Origin: Clostridia bacterium
GTDB lineage: Bacteria; Bacillota; Clostridia; Oscillospirales; Acutalibacteraceae
Direction: 5' to 3'
Length of the DNA stretch: 59,961 bases
Assembly: GCA_017623575.1 (NCBI GenBank)
Contig: JAGAOS010000052.1
Location: forward strand, 1-59,961
Below the pieces are notes generated by a model. The model made no database searches. It had not been told where the DNA came from and saw only the letters and a program-made list of their open reading frames with translations. Of the stretch, positions 15,553-24,031 are shown one piece after another; positions within the stretch are counted from its first letter, which is position 1; every line of letters begins with the position of its first letter. The translations under genes and the position numbers were made by a program.

Positions 15553-16752
15553 ATGGCATTATTCGATAAAAACAAAAGAACCGGTGGATTTATGGACGAA
15601 ATTCGCTGTGATGAACCATCATATTTAATTTGGAAGTGGCATCCTTCCGGTTCTCAGTTAGGTGAAAACAACCGTGAAAATTCAATTCGCTGGGGATCTT
15701 CTCTTCGTGTAAAAGATGGTGAAGTTGCTGTATTTGTTTACAAACAGAAAGACGGCACTTTACAGGACTTTATTGTTGGTCCATATGATGAGATTATTAA
15801 GACTGCAAACTTCCCAATTCTCGCAAGCATTGTGGGACTTGCATATGAAGGTGGAACACCGTTTCAAGCAGAGGTCTACTTTATCAACCTTGCTCAGATA
15901 ATTCAAACCAAGTTTGCTGTGCCCTTCTTTGATGTATATGATCCGAGATTTGCAGACTTTGGTGTTCCTGTTGCTGTTCGTGGAACTATTAGCTTCAAAA
16001 TTTCTGATTATAGAGGCTTTATTAAATTACATAGATTAAATTCGTTTGATTTAGTGGATTTCCAAACTCAAATACGAGATGCAGTATGCCGATATGTAAA
16101 AGATGTAGTAGCTAATGCGCCGGCACAACACGATATTCCACTCGTTCAAATTGAAACCAAGACGTCTCAAATCAATGATGTTATTGAGTTTGATCTTGGT
16201 GAGAGATTAAGAGAAACCTTTGGTGTTGAAATTTCTGGCGTGGATATTGGCGCTATTGAACTTGATAAGTCAAGTGACGGATATAATCAGTTAATGGCTG
16301 TGACTAAGGATATTGCCGCAGCTAAAGTTAAAGCTGAAACCGAAGATTATATTGAAAGAATGCGCATTCAACGCGAAGAGGGTCAATACGCTCAACACAA
16401 AGCAACACAATCTGCAAATATCGGTGCTTTCCAAGTTGAAAAACAGGCTGAAGTCGGCATAGCTGGTGCTGAAGCTCTCGGTCAAATGGGTGCAAATGGT
16501 GCAGGTTCTGTTGATCTCGGTGGCGGCGGAACTGGTTTCAATCCTGCAGCAATGATGGCAGGAATGGCTGTTGGCGGTGCCGTTGGCCAAAACATTGCCG
16601 GTTCAATGAATAATATGATGTCTGGCATGAATCAGCCGATGTCAGGATCAACACCACCTCCAATTCCGGTAGTGGCATATCACGTTGCAGTCAATGGACA
16701 GTCTAATCAGCAATATACGCAATTTTATTTAACATTTCTTCTTCAATTCTAA
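15553..16752 (+). CDS. SPFH/Band 7 protein of the YdjI type, C-terminal domain truncated
   Basis: A 399-residue protein. The N-terminal region (LIWKWHPSGSQLGENN, then LRVKDGEVAVFVYKQKDG) and the SPFH core up to about residue 230 match YdjI-type 'virion core protein (lumpy skin disease virus)-like' SPFH proteins. A coiled, Ala/Glu-rich segment (IAAAKVKAETEDYIERMR) and a Gly/Met-rich linker follow. Relatives end in a GYF_2-like domain that begins AYHVAVNGQS. Here the match stops right after AVNGQS (about residue 383), and the last 16 residues are unrelated and rich in Q, F and L. The reading frame runs antisense through a fragment of another gene, so the natural C-terminus has been lost by rearrangement at about 16,704. 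The protein may still assemble at the membrane. Confidence 0.85.
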   Translation: MALFDKNKRTGGFMDEIRCDEPSYLIWKWHPSGSQLGENNRENSIRWGSSLRVKDGEVAVFVYKQKDGTLQDFIVGPYDEIIKTANFPILASIVGLAYEGGTPFQAEVYFINLAQIIQTKFAVPFFDVYDPRFADFGVPVAVRGTISFKISDYRGFIKLHRLNSFDLVDFQTQIRDAVCRYVKDVVANAPAQHDIPLVQIETKTSQINDVIEFDLGERLRETFGVEISGVDIGAIELDKSSDGYNQLMAVTKDIAAAKVKAETEDYIERMRIQREEGQYAQHKATQSANIGAFQVEKQAEVGIAGAEALGQMGANGAGSVDLGGGGTGFNPAAMMAGMAVGGAVGQNIAGSMNNMMSGMNQPMSGSTPPPIPVVAYHVAVNGQSNQQYTQFYLTFLLQF

Positions 16753-16774
16753 TTGAAACACTTTTTATAGCCAT
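16703..16774 (-). pseudogene. N-terminal fragment of an RHH (Arc/RelB-like) DNA-binding gene
   Basis: On the minus strand an ATG at 16774, with a GAGGTG ribosome binding site 5 bases upstream, opens MAIKSVSIRIEEEMLNKIAY, then IAD and a stop. This is the first half of a ribbon-helix-helix antitoxin-like protein: beta strand, then helix A. Helix B and the tail are missing. The stop lies exactly where the truncated SPFH gene loses its own homology, so both genes were cut by the same event. Confidence 0.72.
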
Positions 16775-16841
16775 AAATTCACCTCAAAATAAATGTATTG
16801 TATATTTATTTTAGATATATTATGTGTTATAATGTTGTGAA

Positions 16842-16860
16842 TAGATATACAGTATATCTA
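16842..16860. promoter_or_regulatory. 19-bp palindrome upstream of the SLOG pseudogene
   Basis: TAGATATAC-A-GTATATCTA is a perfect inverted repeat. It is placed 9 bases after an extended -10 (TGtTATAAT, 16825-16833) and 23 bases before the ATG at 16884. It looks like an operator for a dimeric regulator, perhaps the RHH protein now broken on the other side. Confidence 0.55.
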
Positions 16861-16883
16861 AAATATCTGAGGAGAAGAAATAT

Positions 16884-17373
16884 ATGTACGAAAATACCTG
16901 CTTGCTTTATCGGTCACAGAACGATAAACGAAACCGAAGATTTAAAATCGAAACTTAATGAAATTATCGAAAAGCTAATTGTGGACGAAAATGTTGATAC
17001 ATTCCTTTTTGGGAGCAAAAGCCGATTTAATAGTTTATGCCTTGAACTTGTAACCGAGTTAAAAGAAAAATACCCGCACATAAAACGAATCTATGTACGG
17101 GCGGAGTATCCATATATCAGTGAGCGTTATAAGAACTATTTGCTGAAAAACTACGAGGACACTTATTACCCCGAAAAGATAATAAACTCAGGCCGAGCCG
17201 CTTATGTGGAACGTAACTATGAGATGATCGATAACAGTCGCTTTTGCATCGTTTACTACGATGAAACAAACGCCCCAACAACCAGAAAGAGTGGAACAAT
17301 GGTTGCATTTGATTATGCAATAAAAAAACAAAAGTGTATCATAATGTTTTCGGCAGAAGAACATAATGTGTAG
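16884..17373 (+). pseudogene. SLOG-family gene (DUF1273) with an early frameshift
   Basis: A good ribosome binding site, GAGGAGAAG, precedes the ATG at 16884, which reads MYENTC. The family continuation CFIGHRTI is found in a different frame from about 16,901 onward. Removing one T from CTTG at 16901-16904 would restore a continuous MYENTCCFIGHR start. The rest of the protein is intact (FLFGSKSRFNSL, RVYVRAEYPY-like segment, NYEMIDNSRFCIVYYD, TRKSGT, the usual IIMFSAEEHNV end). An in-frame start far upstream at 16798 lacks support. It could be a sequencing error, but the neighbouring RHH and SPFH genes are also broken. Confidence 0.75.
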
Positions 17374-17547
17374 GAATACGCAAAATTGTTCTATGGCATG
17401 CTCGCTATGACTGAAATAAAAGATTTTTCTTAAAAACAGACAAGTTGTGAGCTTTTTTATCTTATTTTTAGTAGGGGGAAAAAAGGCGGCATTTATGCTA
17501 ATATCTTAATGAAAAACGTTTTTCTAAAAAAATAAAGGAGAAGAAAA

Positions 17548-19131
17548 ATGCTTAAACATAAAAACAAAAGCATATCTGCCTATAAGGGCGATTACCGTCC
17601 TGTATCAATTTTTGAAAATAATAAAAAAATTCATGGATTTAAAACCTTGGGTATGATTGATGGGGAATCGGTTTTCGAAAACACTTATAATGATGCTTTG
17701 ACCATTTTTGGAAAAAGTGACAATGTCAGAAGTGTTAATTTGTGTCCCGCCCCAATGTCAACCGAGGGTGAGTATACAGATTTAAATGGCAGCTATAGTT
17801 GGACTCTTACCACCAAGGAAAACGGTATGTTTGATTATTCGGGCTGTATGTCAACCGGCGCAACAGTTACAAAAGCTGTGCTTCCTGCGGGTACATATAC
17901 AGTCAGCGGTTGTAAACTACTGTCACTTTGGTGGGATGACAGAGATGATTTTTTGTATTTACCGGCAACCTTTACACTTGAAAAGCAAACAGAAGTATTG
18001 GTTGTTTTATGGTATACCGAATATGAGGTAATAGATTTAAAGAATCAGTACATTCAAATCGAAGAGGGTGAAACAGCAAGCGAGTATTCACCTTATATAG
18101 GCTCGCCTTTGCCCGATAACATCTGTGAAATCATTCACGCTTCAGGTGATATAAGGGTGGAAGGCTGCAATTTTCTGCCTCCCGATTTTGGAATTTTCAG
18201 CAAGTGGAAGCTTGCAACTGAAGGTAGACCTAACAATGGCTTTATGTTTGAATTGGATTTGCTTCCCGGAAGATATTTATTAAGATTCAATATAGCAAAA
18301 ACTTCATCTGACGGTAGTTATGGATATTTATATATTCAGGAATCAACAGATAATGGTGAAACTTATAAATCTGTATATTTTCCAATACAGAATAAAAATA
18401 TATTAAAAAGATATAGCTTTACTGTAAAAGAAACCTCTAAATATAGGTTTTGGGCTGATATATCAATGAAAGAAAAAGAAGATTTATTTTCCGATTGGTC
18501 ATTTCAAAAAACAGATATACCGGAGGGTAAATATAAATATTTTCCTGCATATAATGCATCAATTAAAAGACTTGAGGGCATAGAGGTTACGGCAGATGAT
18601 GAATATAATTATTGTGAGGAAATAAATGGTGTAAACCACTACTATTTATCAAATATTCTTACCAACAATATTTTTAAGCGTAATGTTGACGAAGCAGTTA
18701 TAACAGGACAGGAAAATTTTCTGCAAAAGCCAATAGAAAGCCAAAATTATAACTGTTATTATTGTGACATTTCTCACTTAATAACAAAAGTAAGAAATGC
18801 AGATAAATTTTTATGTAATTATTTTGAATCACTTACCAATCTCAATGCAGAAAAAACAGGTGCGGTATTAGGGCAGAATGATACAAATTTGTACTTTTTG
18901 GTTCAAAAATCCAAATTTCCTGAGCTTTCAGATTTTGTTAATTGGTTAAAAACAATACTTTCGGAAGCGCCAATGCAAATTATTTATAAGCTGGATTTTG
19001 AAGTTATAAGCGAATCGGAATTTGCAACCCCGTTTAAATCCTGTGCACAATATACTCGTGTTATTTATAAGAATAATTCTGATATGAATTTAGGTCTTGT
19101 AAAGTGCATAAAAAGTGAATTAAAATATTGA
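17548..19131 (+). CDS. Phage tail/baseplate-like structural protein
   Basis: A 527-residue protein with no signal peptide. The N-terminus (SISAYKGDYRPVSIFENNKK, then GESVFENTYNDALTIFGKS) is the conserved opening of minor structural proteins in Clostridia prophages and tail-like operons. The middle holds beta-rich modules: YTVSGCKLLSLWWDD, and IQIEEGETASEYSPYIGS, the latter a frequent phrase in phage tail-associated proteins. No other phage gene is close by, so it is either an isolated prophage leftover or a moron gene. The AAAGGAGAAG ribosome binding site and full-length frame suggest it can still be made. Function in the host unknown. Confidence 0.65.
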   Translation: MLKHKNKSISAYKGDYRPVSIFENNKKIHGFKTLGMIDGESVFENTYNDALTIFGKSDNVRSVNLCPAPMSTEGEYTDLNGSYSWTLTTKENGMFDYSGCMSTGATVTKAVLPAGTYTVSGCKLLSLWWDDRDDFLYLPATFTLEKQTEVLVVLWYTEYEVIDLKNQYIQIEEGETASEYSPYIGSPLPDNICEIIHASGDIRVEGCNFLPPDFGIFSKWKLATEGRPNNGFMFELDLLPGRYLLRFNIAKTSSDGSYGYLYIQESTDNGETYKSVYFPIQNKNILKRYSFTVKETSKYRFWADISMKEKEDLFSDWSFQKTDIPEGKYKYFPAYNASIKRLEGIEVTADDEYNYCEEINGVNHYYLSNILTNNIFKRNVDEAVITGQENFLQKPIESQNYNCYYCDISHLITKVRNADKFLCNYFESLTNLNAEKTGAVLGQNDTNLYFLVQKSKFPELSDFVNWLKTILSEAPMQIIYKLDFEVISESEFATPFKSCAQYTRVIYKNNSDMNLGLVKCIKSELKY

Positions 19132-19178
19132 CATATATATTGAAAAGTGCTAAAATAATATTAGTTATATTCTAATAT
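19128..19178 (+). promoter_or_regulatory. Promoter of the exopolysaccharide cluster, with inverted repeat
   Basis: TTGACA (19128-19133) overlaps the stop codon of the phage-like gene, and TAAAAT (19151-19156) is 17 bases downstream. Directly after the -10 is the inverted repeat ATATTAG-ttatatt-CTAATAT (19158-19178), at the transcription start, where a repressor could bind. This is the only clear promoter I see before the 19.6-kb gene run. Confidence 0.7.
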
Positions 19179-19229
19179 ATAATGGTATAGTTGTGTTTTG
19201 AAATAATATAGTCAAAAAGGGGAATTTGT

Positions 19230-20438
19230 ATGTTGCAGGTGCCTTTTTCTCCACCTGATATTTCAGATGAAGAAATAAATGAGGTCGTTGCTGCTCTTCG
19301 TTCAGGATGGATAACTACCGGACCGAAAACCAAAGAGTTAGAAAAGTTAATAGCAGAGTATTGTGGTAATACATCCGGACGAGCTGTATGCCTTAATTCA
19401 CAGACCGCCTGTGCTGAAATGGCATTAAGGCTTTTAGGTGTTGGTGAGGGTGATGAGGTTATTGTCCCTGTATATACATATACCGCTTCGGCATCAGTTG
19501 TTCACCATGTTGGTGCAAAGTTAGTTTTTGTGGATGTTGCTAAAGATAGTTTCCATATTGACTATGATAAGTTAGCAGCAGCCATAACTCCTGCAACAAA
19601 GGTTATTATTCCTGTTGATTTAGGGGGCGCCCCTTGTGATTATGACCGCATTTTTGAGATAGTAGAAAGCAAAAAACATCTTTTCACTCCTAAAAACGAT
19701 ATTCAGAAAGCAATGGGCAGAATTTCAGTAAACAGTGATGCTGCCCATGCTTTCGGTGCAACCTTTAAGGGTAAAAAAGTTGGTTCAATAGCAGATTTTT
19801 CGGCCTTTTCATTCCACGCTGTTAAGAATTTTACCACTGCTGAGGGCGGCGCCCTTACCTGGAATTCTATTCCCGGTATAGATGATGAAGATATCTATAA
19901 AAAATTACAGCTTTTTTCACTTCACGGCCAGTCTAAGGATGCTCTCTCAAAAACCAAGCTCGGCGCGTGGGAATATGATATTGTAGCCCCTTATTACAAA
20001 TGTAATATGACCGATATTGCGGCGGCTATGGGTCTTGCGCAGTTCAGGCGTTACCCCCAAATGCTCCAACGCAGAAAAGAAATTATTGAACGCTTTGATA
20101 ACGCCCTTAGACCCTTGGGTGTTTTAAGCTTAGAGCATTACTGTGATGGGTATCAATCCAGTGGACATCTTTATTTAACGCGTATTCCCGGTATTACCTA
20201 CGAACAGCGCAATGAAATCATAATAAAAATGGCAGAAAAAGGCATTTCCTGTAATGTGCATTATAAGCCGCTTCCAATGCACACTGCTTATAAGAATCTG
20301 GGTTTTGATATTAAGGATTTCCCTAATGCATATAAAATGTTTGAAAATGAAATTTCGCTCCCACTACACACTTGCCTTACCGACGAACAGGTGGAGTATG
20401 TGATAAAAAACTATTGTGAGTGTGTAAAAGATGTTTGA
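19230..20438 (+). CDS. DegT/DnrJ/EryC1-type sugar aminotransferase
   Basis: A PLP enzyme of 402 residues. Such enzymes aminate a 4-keto nucleotide sugar, as PglE, PseC and the AATGal aminotransferase do. The N-terminal FSPPDISDEEINEVVAALRS and GPKTKELEKL are standard. NSDAAHAFGA supplies the Asp that holds the PLP ring nitrogen. The Schiff-base lysine is in FHAVKNFTTAEGG (about residue 202). The natural substrate donor would be the 4-keto product of the dehydratase at 36,607 in the same cluster. It is the first gene of the cluster and overlaps the next by 8 bases. Confidence 0.93.
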   Translation: MLQVPFSPPDISDEEINEVVAALRSGWITTGPKTKELEKLIAEYCGNTSGRAVCLNSQTACAEMALRLLGVGEGDEVIVPVYTYTASASVVHHVGAKLVFVDVAKDSFHIDYDKLAAAITPATKVIIPVDLGGAPCDYDRIFEIVESKKHLFTPKNDIQKAMGRISVNSDAAHAFGATFKGKKVGSIADFSAFSFHAVKNFTTAEGGALTWNSIPGIDDEDIYKKLQLFSLHGQSKDALSKTKLGAWEYDIVAPYYKCNMTDIAAAMGLAQFRRYPQMLQRRKEIIERFDNALRPLGVLSLEHYCDGYQSSGHLYLTRIPGITYEQRNEIIIKMAEKGISCNVHYKPLPMHTAYKNLGFDIKDFPNAYKMFENEISLPLHTCLTDEQVEYVIKNYCECVKDV

Positions 20439-20904
20439 TTTATCTTTTGTTGCAGTTAATTGTAAGGATGAAGTTAATATAACGAAGGTTTTTAATATTT
20501 TAGCTGCTTGTGGTACTGATATGTATGAAAATCAGGGACTACAACATTGGAAAAACCCCTATTCTATAGAAAATATTAAAAAAGATTGTGTTGAAAAAAA
20601 TGTGTTTTTAGTATTTTCAGAGGGTGTTGCGGTTGCAACTTTTATGCTTATGGTTAGCGAAAAAGGAACATTGATTACAAAATTTGCAGTTTCTCCGTTT
20701 TTTTCAGGTAAAAAAATTGGCTCTCGCTGTATTGATTACATAAATGATTGGTGCAAAGAAAAAAAGATAAAACGGATTCACCTAGATGTTTATGATAAAA
20801 GTACTGTTGCAATTAAATTTTATGAGCGCAACGGTTTTACAGTTTATGATTCTGCCCCTACAAGAAGATTTCGAGTTTTACTTATGGAAAGAGGCGTGAT
20901 ATGA
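20431..20904 (+). CDS. GNAT-family N-acetyltransferase
   Basis: A 157-residue GNAT. The acetyl-CoA pyrophosphate loop region is FAVSPFFSGKKIGSRCIDYI, and VAIKFYERNGFTVYD is the usual last helix-strand pair. Following an aminotransferase, it may acetylate the 4-amino sugar that enzyme makes, as PseH does in pseudaminic acid synthesis. PglD-type enzymes for the same task have a different, left-handed helix fold, so this is a PseH-like solution if the inference holds. Its start overlaps the aminotransferase and its end overlaps the ATP-grasp gene by 4 bases. Confidence 0.82.
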   Translation: MFDLSFVAVNCKDEVNITKVFNILAACGTDMYENQGLQHWKNPYSIENIKKDCVEKNVFLVFSEGVAVATFMLMVSEKGTLITKFAVSPFFSGKKIGSRCIDYINDWCKEKKIKRIHLDVYDKSTVAIKFYERNGFTVYDSAPTRRFRVLLMERGVI

Positions 20905-22091
20905 AAAGAGTTTTAATGATAGGCGCAGGATTTCTTCAGAATTTTATAATTAAAAAGTCAAAAGAACTTGGATATTATACCATCGCAATTGATGGTAATC
21001 CCAATGCTGTGGGATTTGAAAATGCAGACGAATATAAAGCTATTAATATTGTGGATGAAGCCGCTTGCCTTGAATATGCAAAGCAAATGAAAATTGACGG
21101 TGTTTTAACTGCTGCTACCGACTATGGCGTTTTATCTGCTTCTTATGTTGCTGAGGAATTAGGGCTTCACGGCATTAAATATACTTCAGCAAAGCGTATT
21201 AAAAACAAATATGAGGTAAGAAAATGCCTTTTTGAAAGTGGCGCAGATGATACCGGTCTTTCCTTTGAGGTATCTTTTAAAAATCAGATTTCTGAAATTT
21301 TAAGCAAGGTCACCTTTCCTGTTATGGTAAAACCTTGTGATGGTTCGGGCAGCAGGGGTGCTTCGCGTGTTGATAGGGCGGATGACTTCAAGTCTGCCTG
21401 CCTTTTTGCTATGGAAAACTCGTTAACCGGTAAAGCAACAGTTGAGCCTTTTATAACCGGCGAAGAATATGGCGCAGAATCCTTTGTTTTAAACGGTGAG
21501 ATTTATGTTATGGGTGTTATGAAAAAACTTATGACGAAACCCCCATATTATGCAGAACTAGGGCATTCTATTCCATCCGGATTGCCGTCAGAGCTCGAAC
21601 AAAAGGTTAAAGCTTGTGTTATTAAAGCCATAAAGGCGTTAGATATAAATTTCGGTTCGGTTAATATGGATATGCTTATAACAAAATCAGGAGATGTGCA
21701 TATTGTGGATGTTGGTGCCAGAATGGGCGGCAATCTTATAGGCTCTCATATAATTCCAATTGGAACCGGCATTGATTATATGGCAAATATGATTCGTGCC
21801 GCAGTGGGAGATAAGACTGATTTTGCTTTTAAAAATGAGCCTATACCTGTTGCAACAAGGCTTCTTGCTTTGACACCGGGTAAGGTTAAAGCTCTGCCTG
21901 ATTTTAAAACTTTTGAAGATGAAAATGTAATTATTGAGCATCACTTAAGCATTGGTGATACCATAAATGAGTATCATACAAATCTTGATGGTTGCGGCTA
22001 TGTTGTTTGCAGGTCACAGTCGGTTGATTCGGCAGAAATTGAAGCAGAGAAAATTAAAAATCTTATAGATATTAATATAAATAGGTCGTGA
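20901..22091 (+). CDS. ATP-grasp domain protein (carboxylate-amine ligase type)
   Basis: A 396-residue protein with the layout of the CarB/PurK-like ATP-grasp superfamily. The N-terminal Rossmann-like pre-ATP-grasp domain is VLMIGAGFLQNFIIKKSKEL. The ATP-binding region includes FPVMVKPCDGSGSRGASRV, and the magnesium-binding strand is VHIVDVGARMGGN (about residue 270). It forms a bond between a carboxylate and an amine through an acyl phosphate. In capsule clusters such enzymes add amino acids or similar groups to amino sugars. Its place just after the aminotransferase and GNAT fits that, but the substrates are unknown. Confidence 0.82.
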   Translation: MKRVLMIGAGFLQNFIIKKSKELGYYTIAIDGNPNAVGFENADEYKAINIVDEAACLEYAKQMKIDGVLTAATDYGVLSASYVAEELGLHGIKYTSAKRIKNKYEVRKCLFESGADDTGLSFEVSFKNQISEILSKVTFPVMVKPCDGSGSRGASRVDRADDFKSACLFAMENSLTGKATVEPFITGEEYGAESFVLNGEIYVMGVMKKLMTKPPYYAELGHSIPSGLPSELEQKVKACVIKAIKALDINFGSVNMDMLITKSGDVHIVDVGARMGGNLIGSHIIPIGTGIDYMANMIRAAVGDKTDFAFKNEPIPVATRLLALTPGKVKALPDFKTFEDENVIIEHHLSIGDTINEYHTNLDGCGYVVCRSQSVDSAEIEAEKIKNLIDININRS

Positions 22092-22095
22092 TTAT

Positions 22096-22725
22096 GTGTA
22101 TCAATTTATAAAAAGAATATGCGATTTTTTAATTGCTATTATTGCCTTACCGATTTTTTTCATAGTTCTTATTGCTGTCACAATAGCTATCAAAATTGAT
22201 GACGGCGGTCCTGTATTTTATAAAGCAAAACGAATAGGAAAAGGCAGTAAACTTTTACATATGTATAAATTCCGTTCAATGAAAGTTAACTCTCAGAACA
22301 TTTTAAACGAGGATGGAAGTACATATAACGCAAAGGACGACCCGAGAGTAACTAAGGTTGGTAAATTTTTAAGGGAAACCAGCCTAGATGAAACTGCTCA
22401 ACTTCTTAATGTTTTAAAGGGCGATATGAGCATAATTGGGCCCAGAGCTAGCGGTTGGGAGGCGCTTGAAACCTACAAGGAGGACGAAATAGATAAAATG
22501 AAGGTGCGTCCCGGTATTACGGGTTATACCCAGGCTTATTATCGCAACAGCATATCGGTAAGAGAAAAACGCCTTTATGATGCTTGGTATGCCAATAATG
22601 TTTCATTTTGGTTAGATGTAAAGATTTTCTTTAAAACCATAGCAACCGTTTTTAAGCATGAGAATGTTTATACAAATGTAGATGCAGTAGATAAAAAAGA
22701 AAAGGAGCCTCAAAATGTTAAGTGA
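22096..22725 (+). CDS. Initiating phosphoglycosyltransferase, PglC/WcaJ-type
   Basis: A 209-residue membrane enzyme that transfers a sugar phosphate from a UDP-sugar to undecaprenyl phosphate, the first committed step of the polymer. The start is GTG at 22096. One N-terminal hydrophobic segment (FLIAIIALPIFFIVLIAV) serves as re-entrant anchor. The catalytic core has GPVFYKAKRIGKG, YKFRSM, SLDETAQLLNVLKGDMS with the Asp-Glu active-site pair, IGPRA and RPGITGYTQAYYR. The short length makes it the PglC-like minimal form rather than the WcaJ long form. With the aminotransferase and dehydratase, the first sugar is probably a 2,4-diamino-trideoxy sugar. Confidence 0.93.
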   Translation: MYQFIKRICDFLIAIIALPIFFIVLIAVTIAIKIDDGGPVFYKAKRIGKGSKLLHMYKFRSMKVNSQNILNEDGSTYNAKDDPRVTKVGKFLRETSLDETAQLLNVLKGDMSIIGPRASGWEALETYKEDEIDKMKVRPGITGYTQAYYRNSISVREKRLYDAWYANNVSFWLDVKIFFKTIATVFKHENVYTNVDAVDKKEKEPQNVK

Positions 22726-24031
22726 GTTTATTAGAAGCAAAACTTATTGGTTATTGGATTCACTCCGAGGTGGAGCAGTAAAAAAACACCTTAACGATAT
22801 AACTCGTATAATGGAAAATCCCGAGACGGTAGAGTTGCATCAATCACAAAAATTTAAAGAGCTTCTTGACTTTGCGGTAGACAATGTTGAATTTTATAAA
22901 AATTATAATAAGACTTCCAAATTACAAGATTTGCCGGTAATTAATAAAGAGATAATAAAAGAAAATTATGATATATTAAAATCATCAATATGTAAAAATC
23001 AGCATGTACATACTTTATCAACAAGCGGTTCTACCGGCACTCCATTTAGTATGCTACAGGATGATAACAAAAGAAATCGCGTTCTTGCAGAGATGATGTA
23101 TTTTTGGGGTAAAGCCGGCTATACAATCGGTATGAGATATGTTTTTTTCAGAATTTGGACCGATAAAAATCGCAAAAGCAAGCTTTCTGCATTTTCAAGG
23201 AATTTAATTATGAGTGATATTTTATCATTAGATGAAAAAAATCTTGAAAATATCAGAAAAATGCTTAAAAAAGATAAAAGAATTAAAATGCTTTTAGGTT
23301 ATGCCAGTACTTTTGAAAATTTGGTTAATTATTTATTAAAATGCGGCGATACTCTAGATATGTTTTCTGTTAAGGCGGTTATTTCAGGGTCTGAGGTACT
23401 GTCTGATGATACCCGAGAAAAATTAAAAAAAGTTTTTGGGTGTAATGTTGTGTCTTTTTATTCAAACCAAGAAAACGGTTCGTTAGCAATGGAGTGTTTA
23501 GAGAACAAAGAGTTTCATTTAAATACAGCTTCGTATATTATTGAGATATTAAAACCTGATAGCAATGAACCTGCAGAAGACGGAGAGATGGGCAGGGTTG
23601 TTATTACAGATTTGTATAACAAAGCAATGCCACTTATAAGATATGATACAGGTGATATGGCTATATGTAAAAAGCAGGCTGAATGTACCTGGAAGGGACA
23701 GGTTGTTGAAAATATCAGCGGAAGAATGGTTGATATGATTTATGCAACTGACGGTACTCCGCTTTCACCGCACACCTGGAGTGTTTATATGTGGAAGTAC
23801 AGCGAGCTCAAGCAGTATCAGTTCATTCAAGAAGATGAAAAAGAATATACCTTAAAAATCAACGGTGGTGAAATGTACACTGACGATGATATTGAAAAGC
23901 ATTTGAAATCCATTTTGGGTGATGATGCTAATATTACAATTGAACGAGTAGATGAAATACCGGTGTTGGCATCAGGTAAATTCAAAAAGACTATTTGTAA
24001 TTATAAAAAAGCGTCCAAGGTAAATGTCTAA
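22715..24031 (+). CDS. CapK-like AMP-forming adenylating enzyme (PaaK family)
   Basis: A 438-residue member of the phenylacetate-CoA ligase/CapK family. STSGSTGTPF (about residue 104) is the ATP phosphate loop, and YDTGDMA the core motif of the adenylate-forming superfamily. The C-terminal lid domain (ASGKFKKTICNYK) is present. CapK-type proteins are encoded in many capsule loci, where they may activate an acyl group to decorate the polymer. The substrate is unknown. It overlaps the sugar transferase gene by 11 bases. A 103-base gap with no clear gene or promoter follows. Confidence 0.88.
   Translation: MLSEFIRSKTYWLLDSLRGGAVKKHLNDITRIMENPETVELHQSQKFKELLDFAVDNVEFYKNYNKTSKLQDLPVINKEIIKENYDILKSSICKNQHVHTLSTSGSTGTPFSMLQDDNKRNRVLAEMMYFWGKAGYTIGMRYVFFRIWTDKNRKSKLSAFSRNLIMSDILSLDEKNLENIRKMLKKDKRIKMLLGYASTFENLVNYLLKCGDTLDMFSVKAVISGSEVLSDDTREKLKKVFGCNVVSFYSNQENGSLAMECLENKEFHLNTASYIIEILKPDSNEPAEDGEMGRVVITDLYNKAMPLIRYDTGDMAICKKQAECTWKGQVVENISGRMVDMIYATDGTPLSPHTWSVYMWKYSELKQYQFIQEDEKEYTLKINGGEMYTDDDIEKHLKSILGDDANITIERVDEIPVLASGKFKKTICNYKKASKVNV

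Noticed and set aside
17511-17524. GAAAAACGTTTTTC palindrome
   Set aside because: Low-complexity A/T palindrome with no promoter alignment; likely chance.
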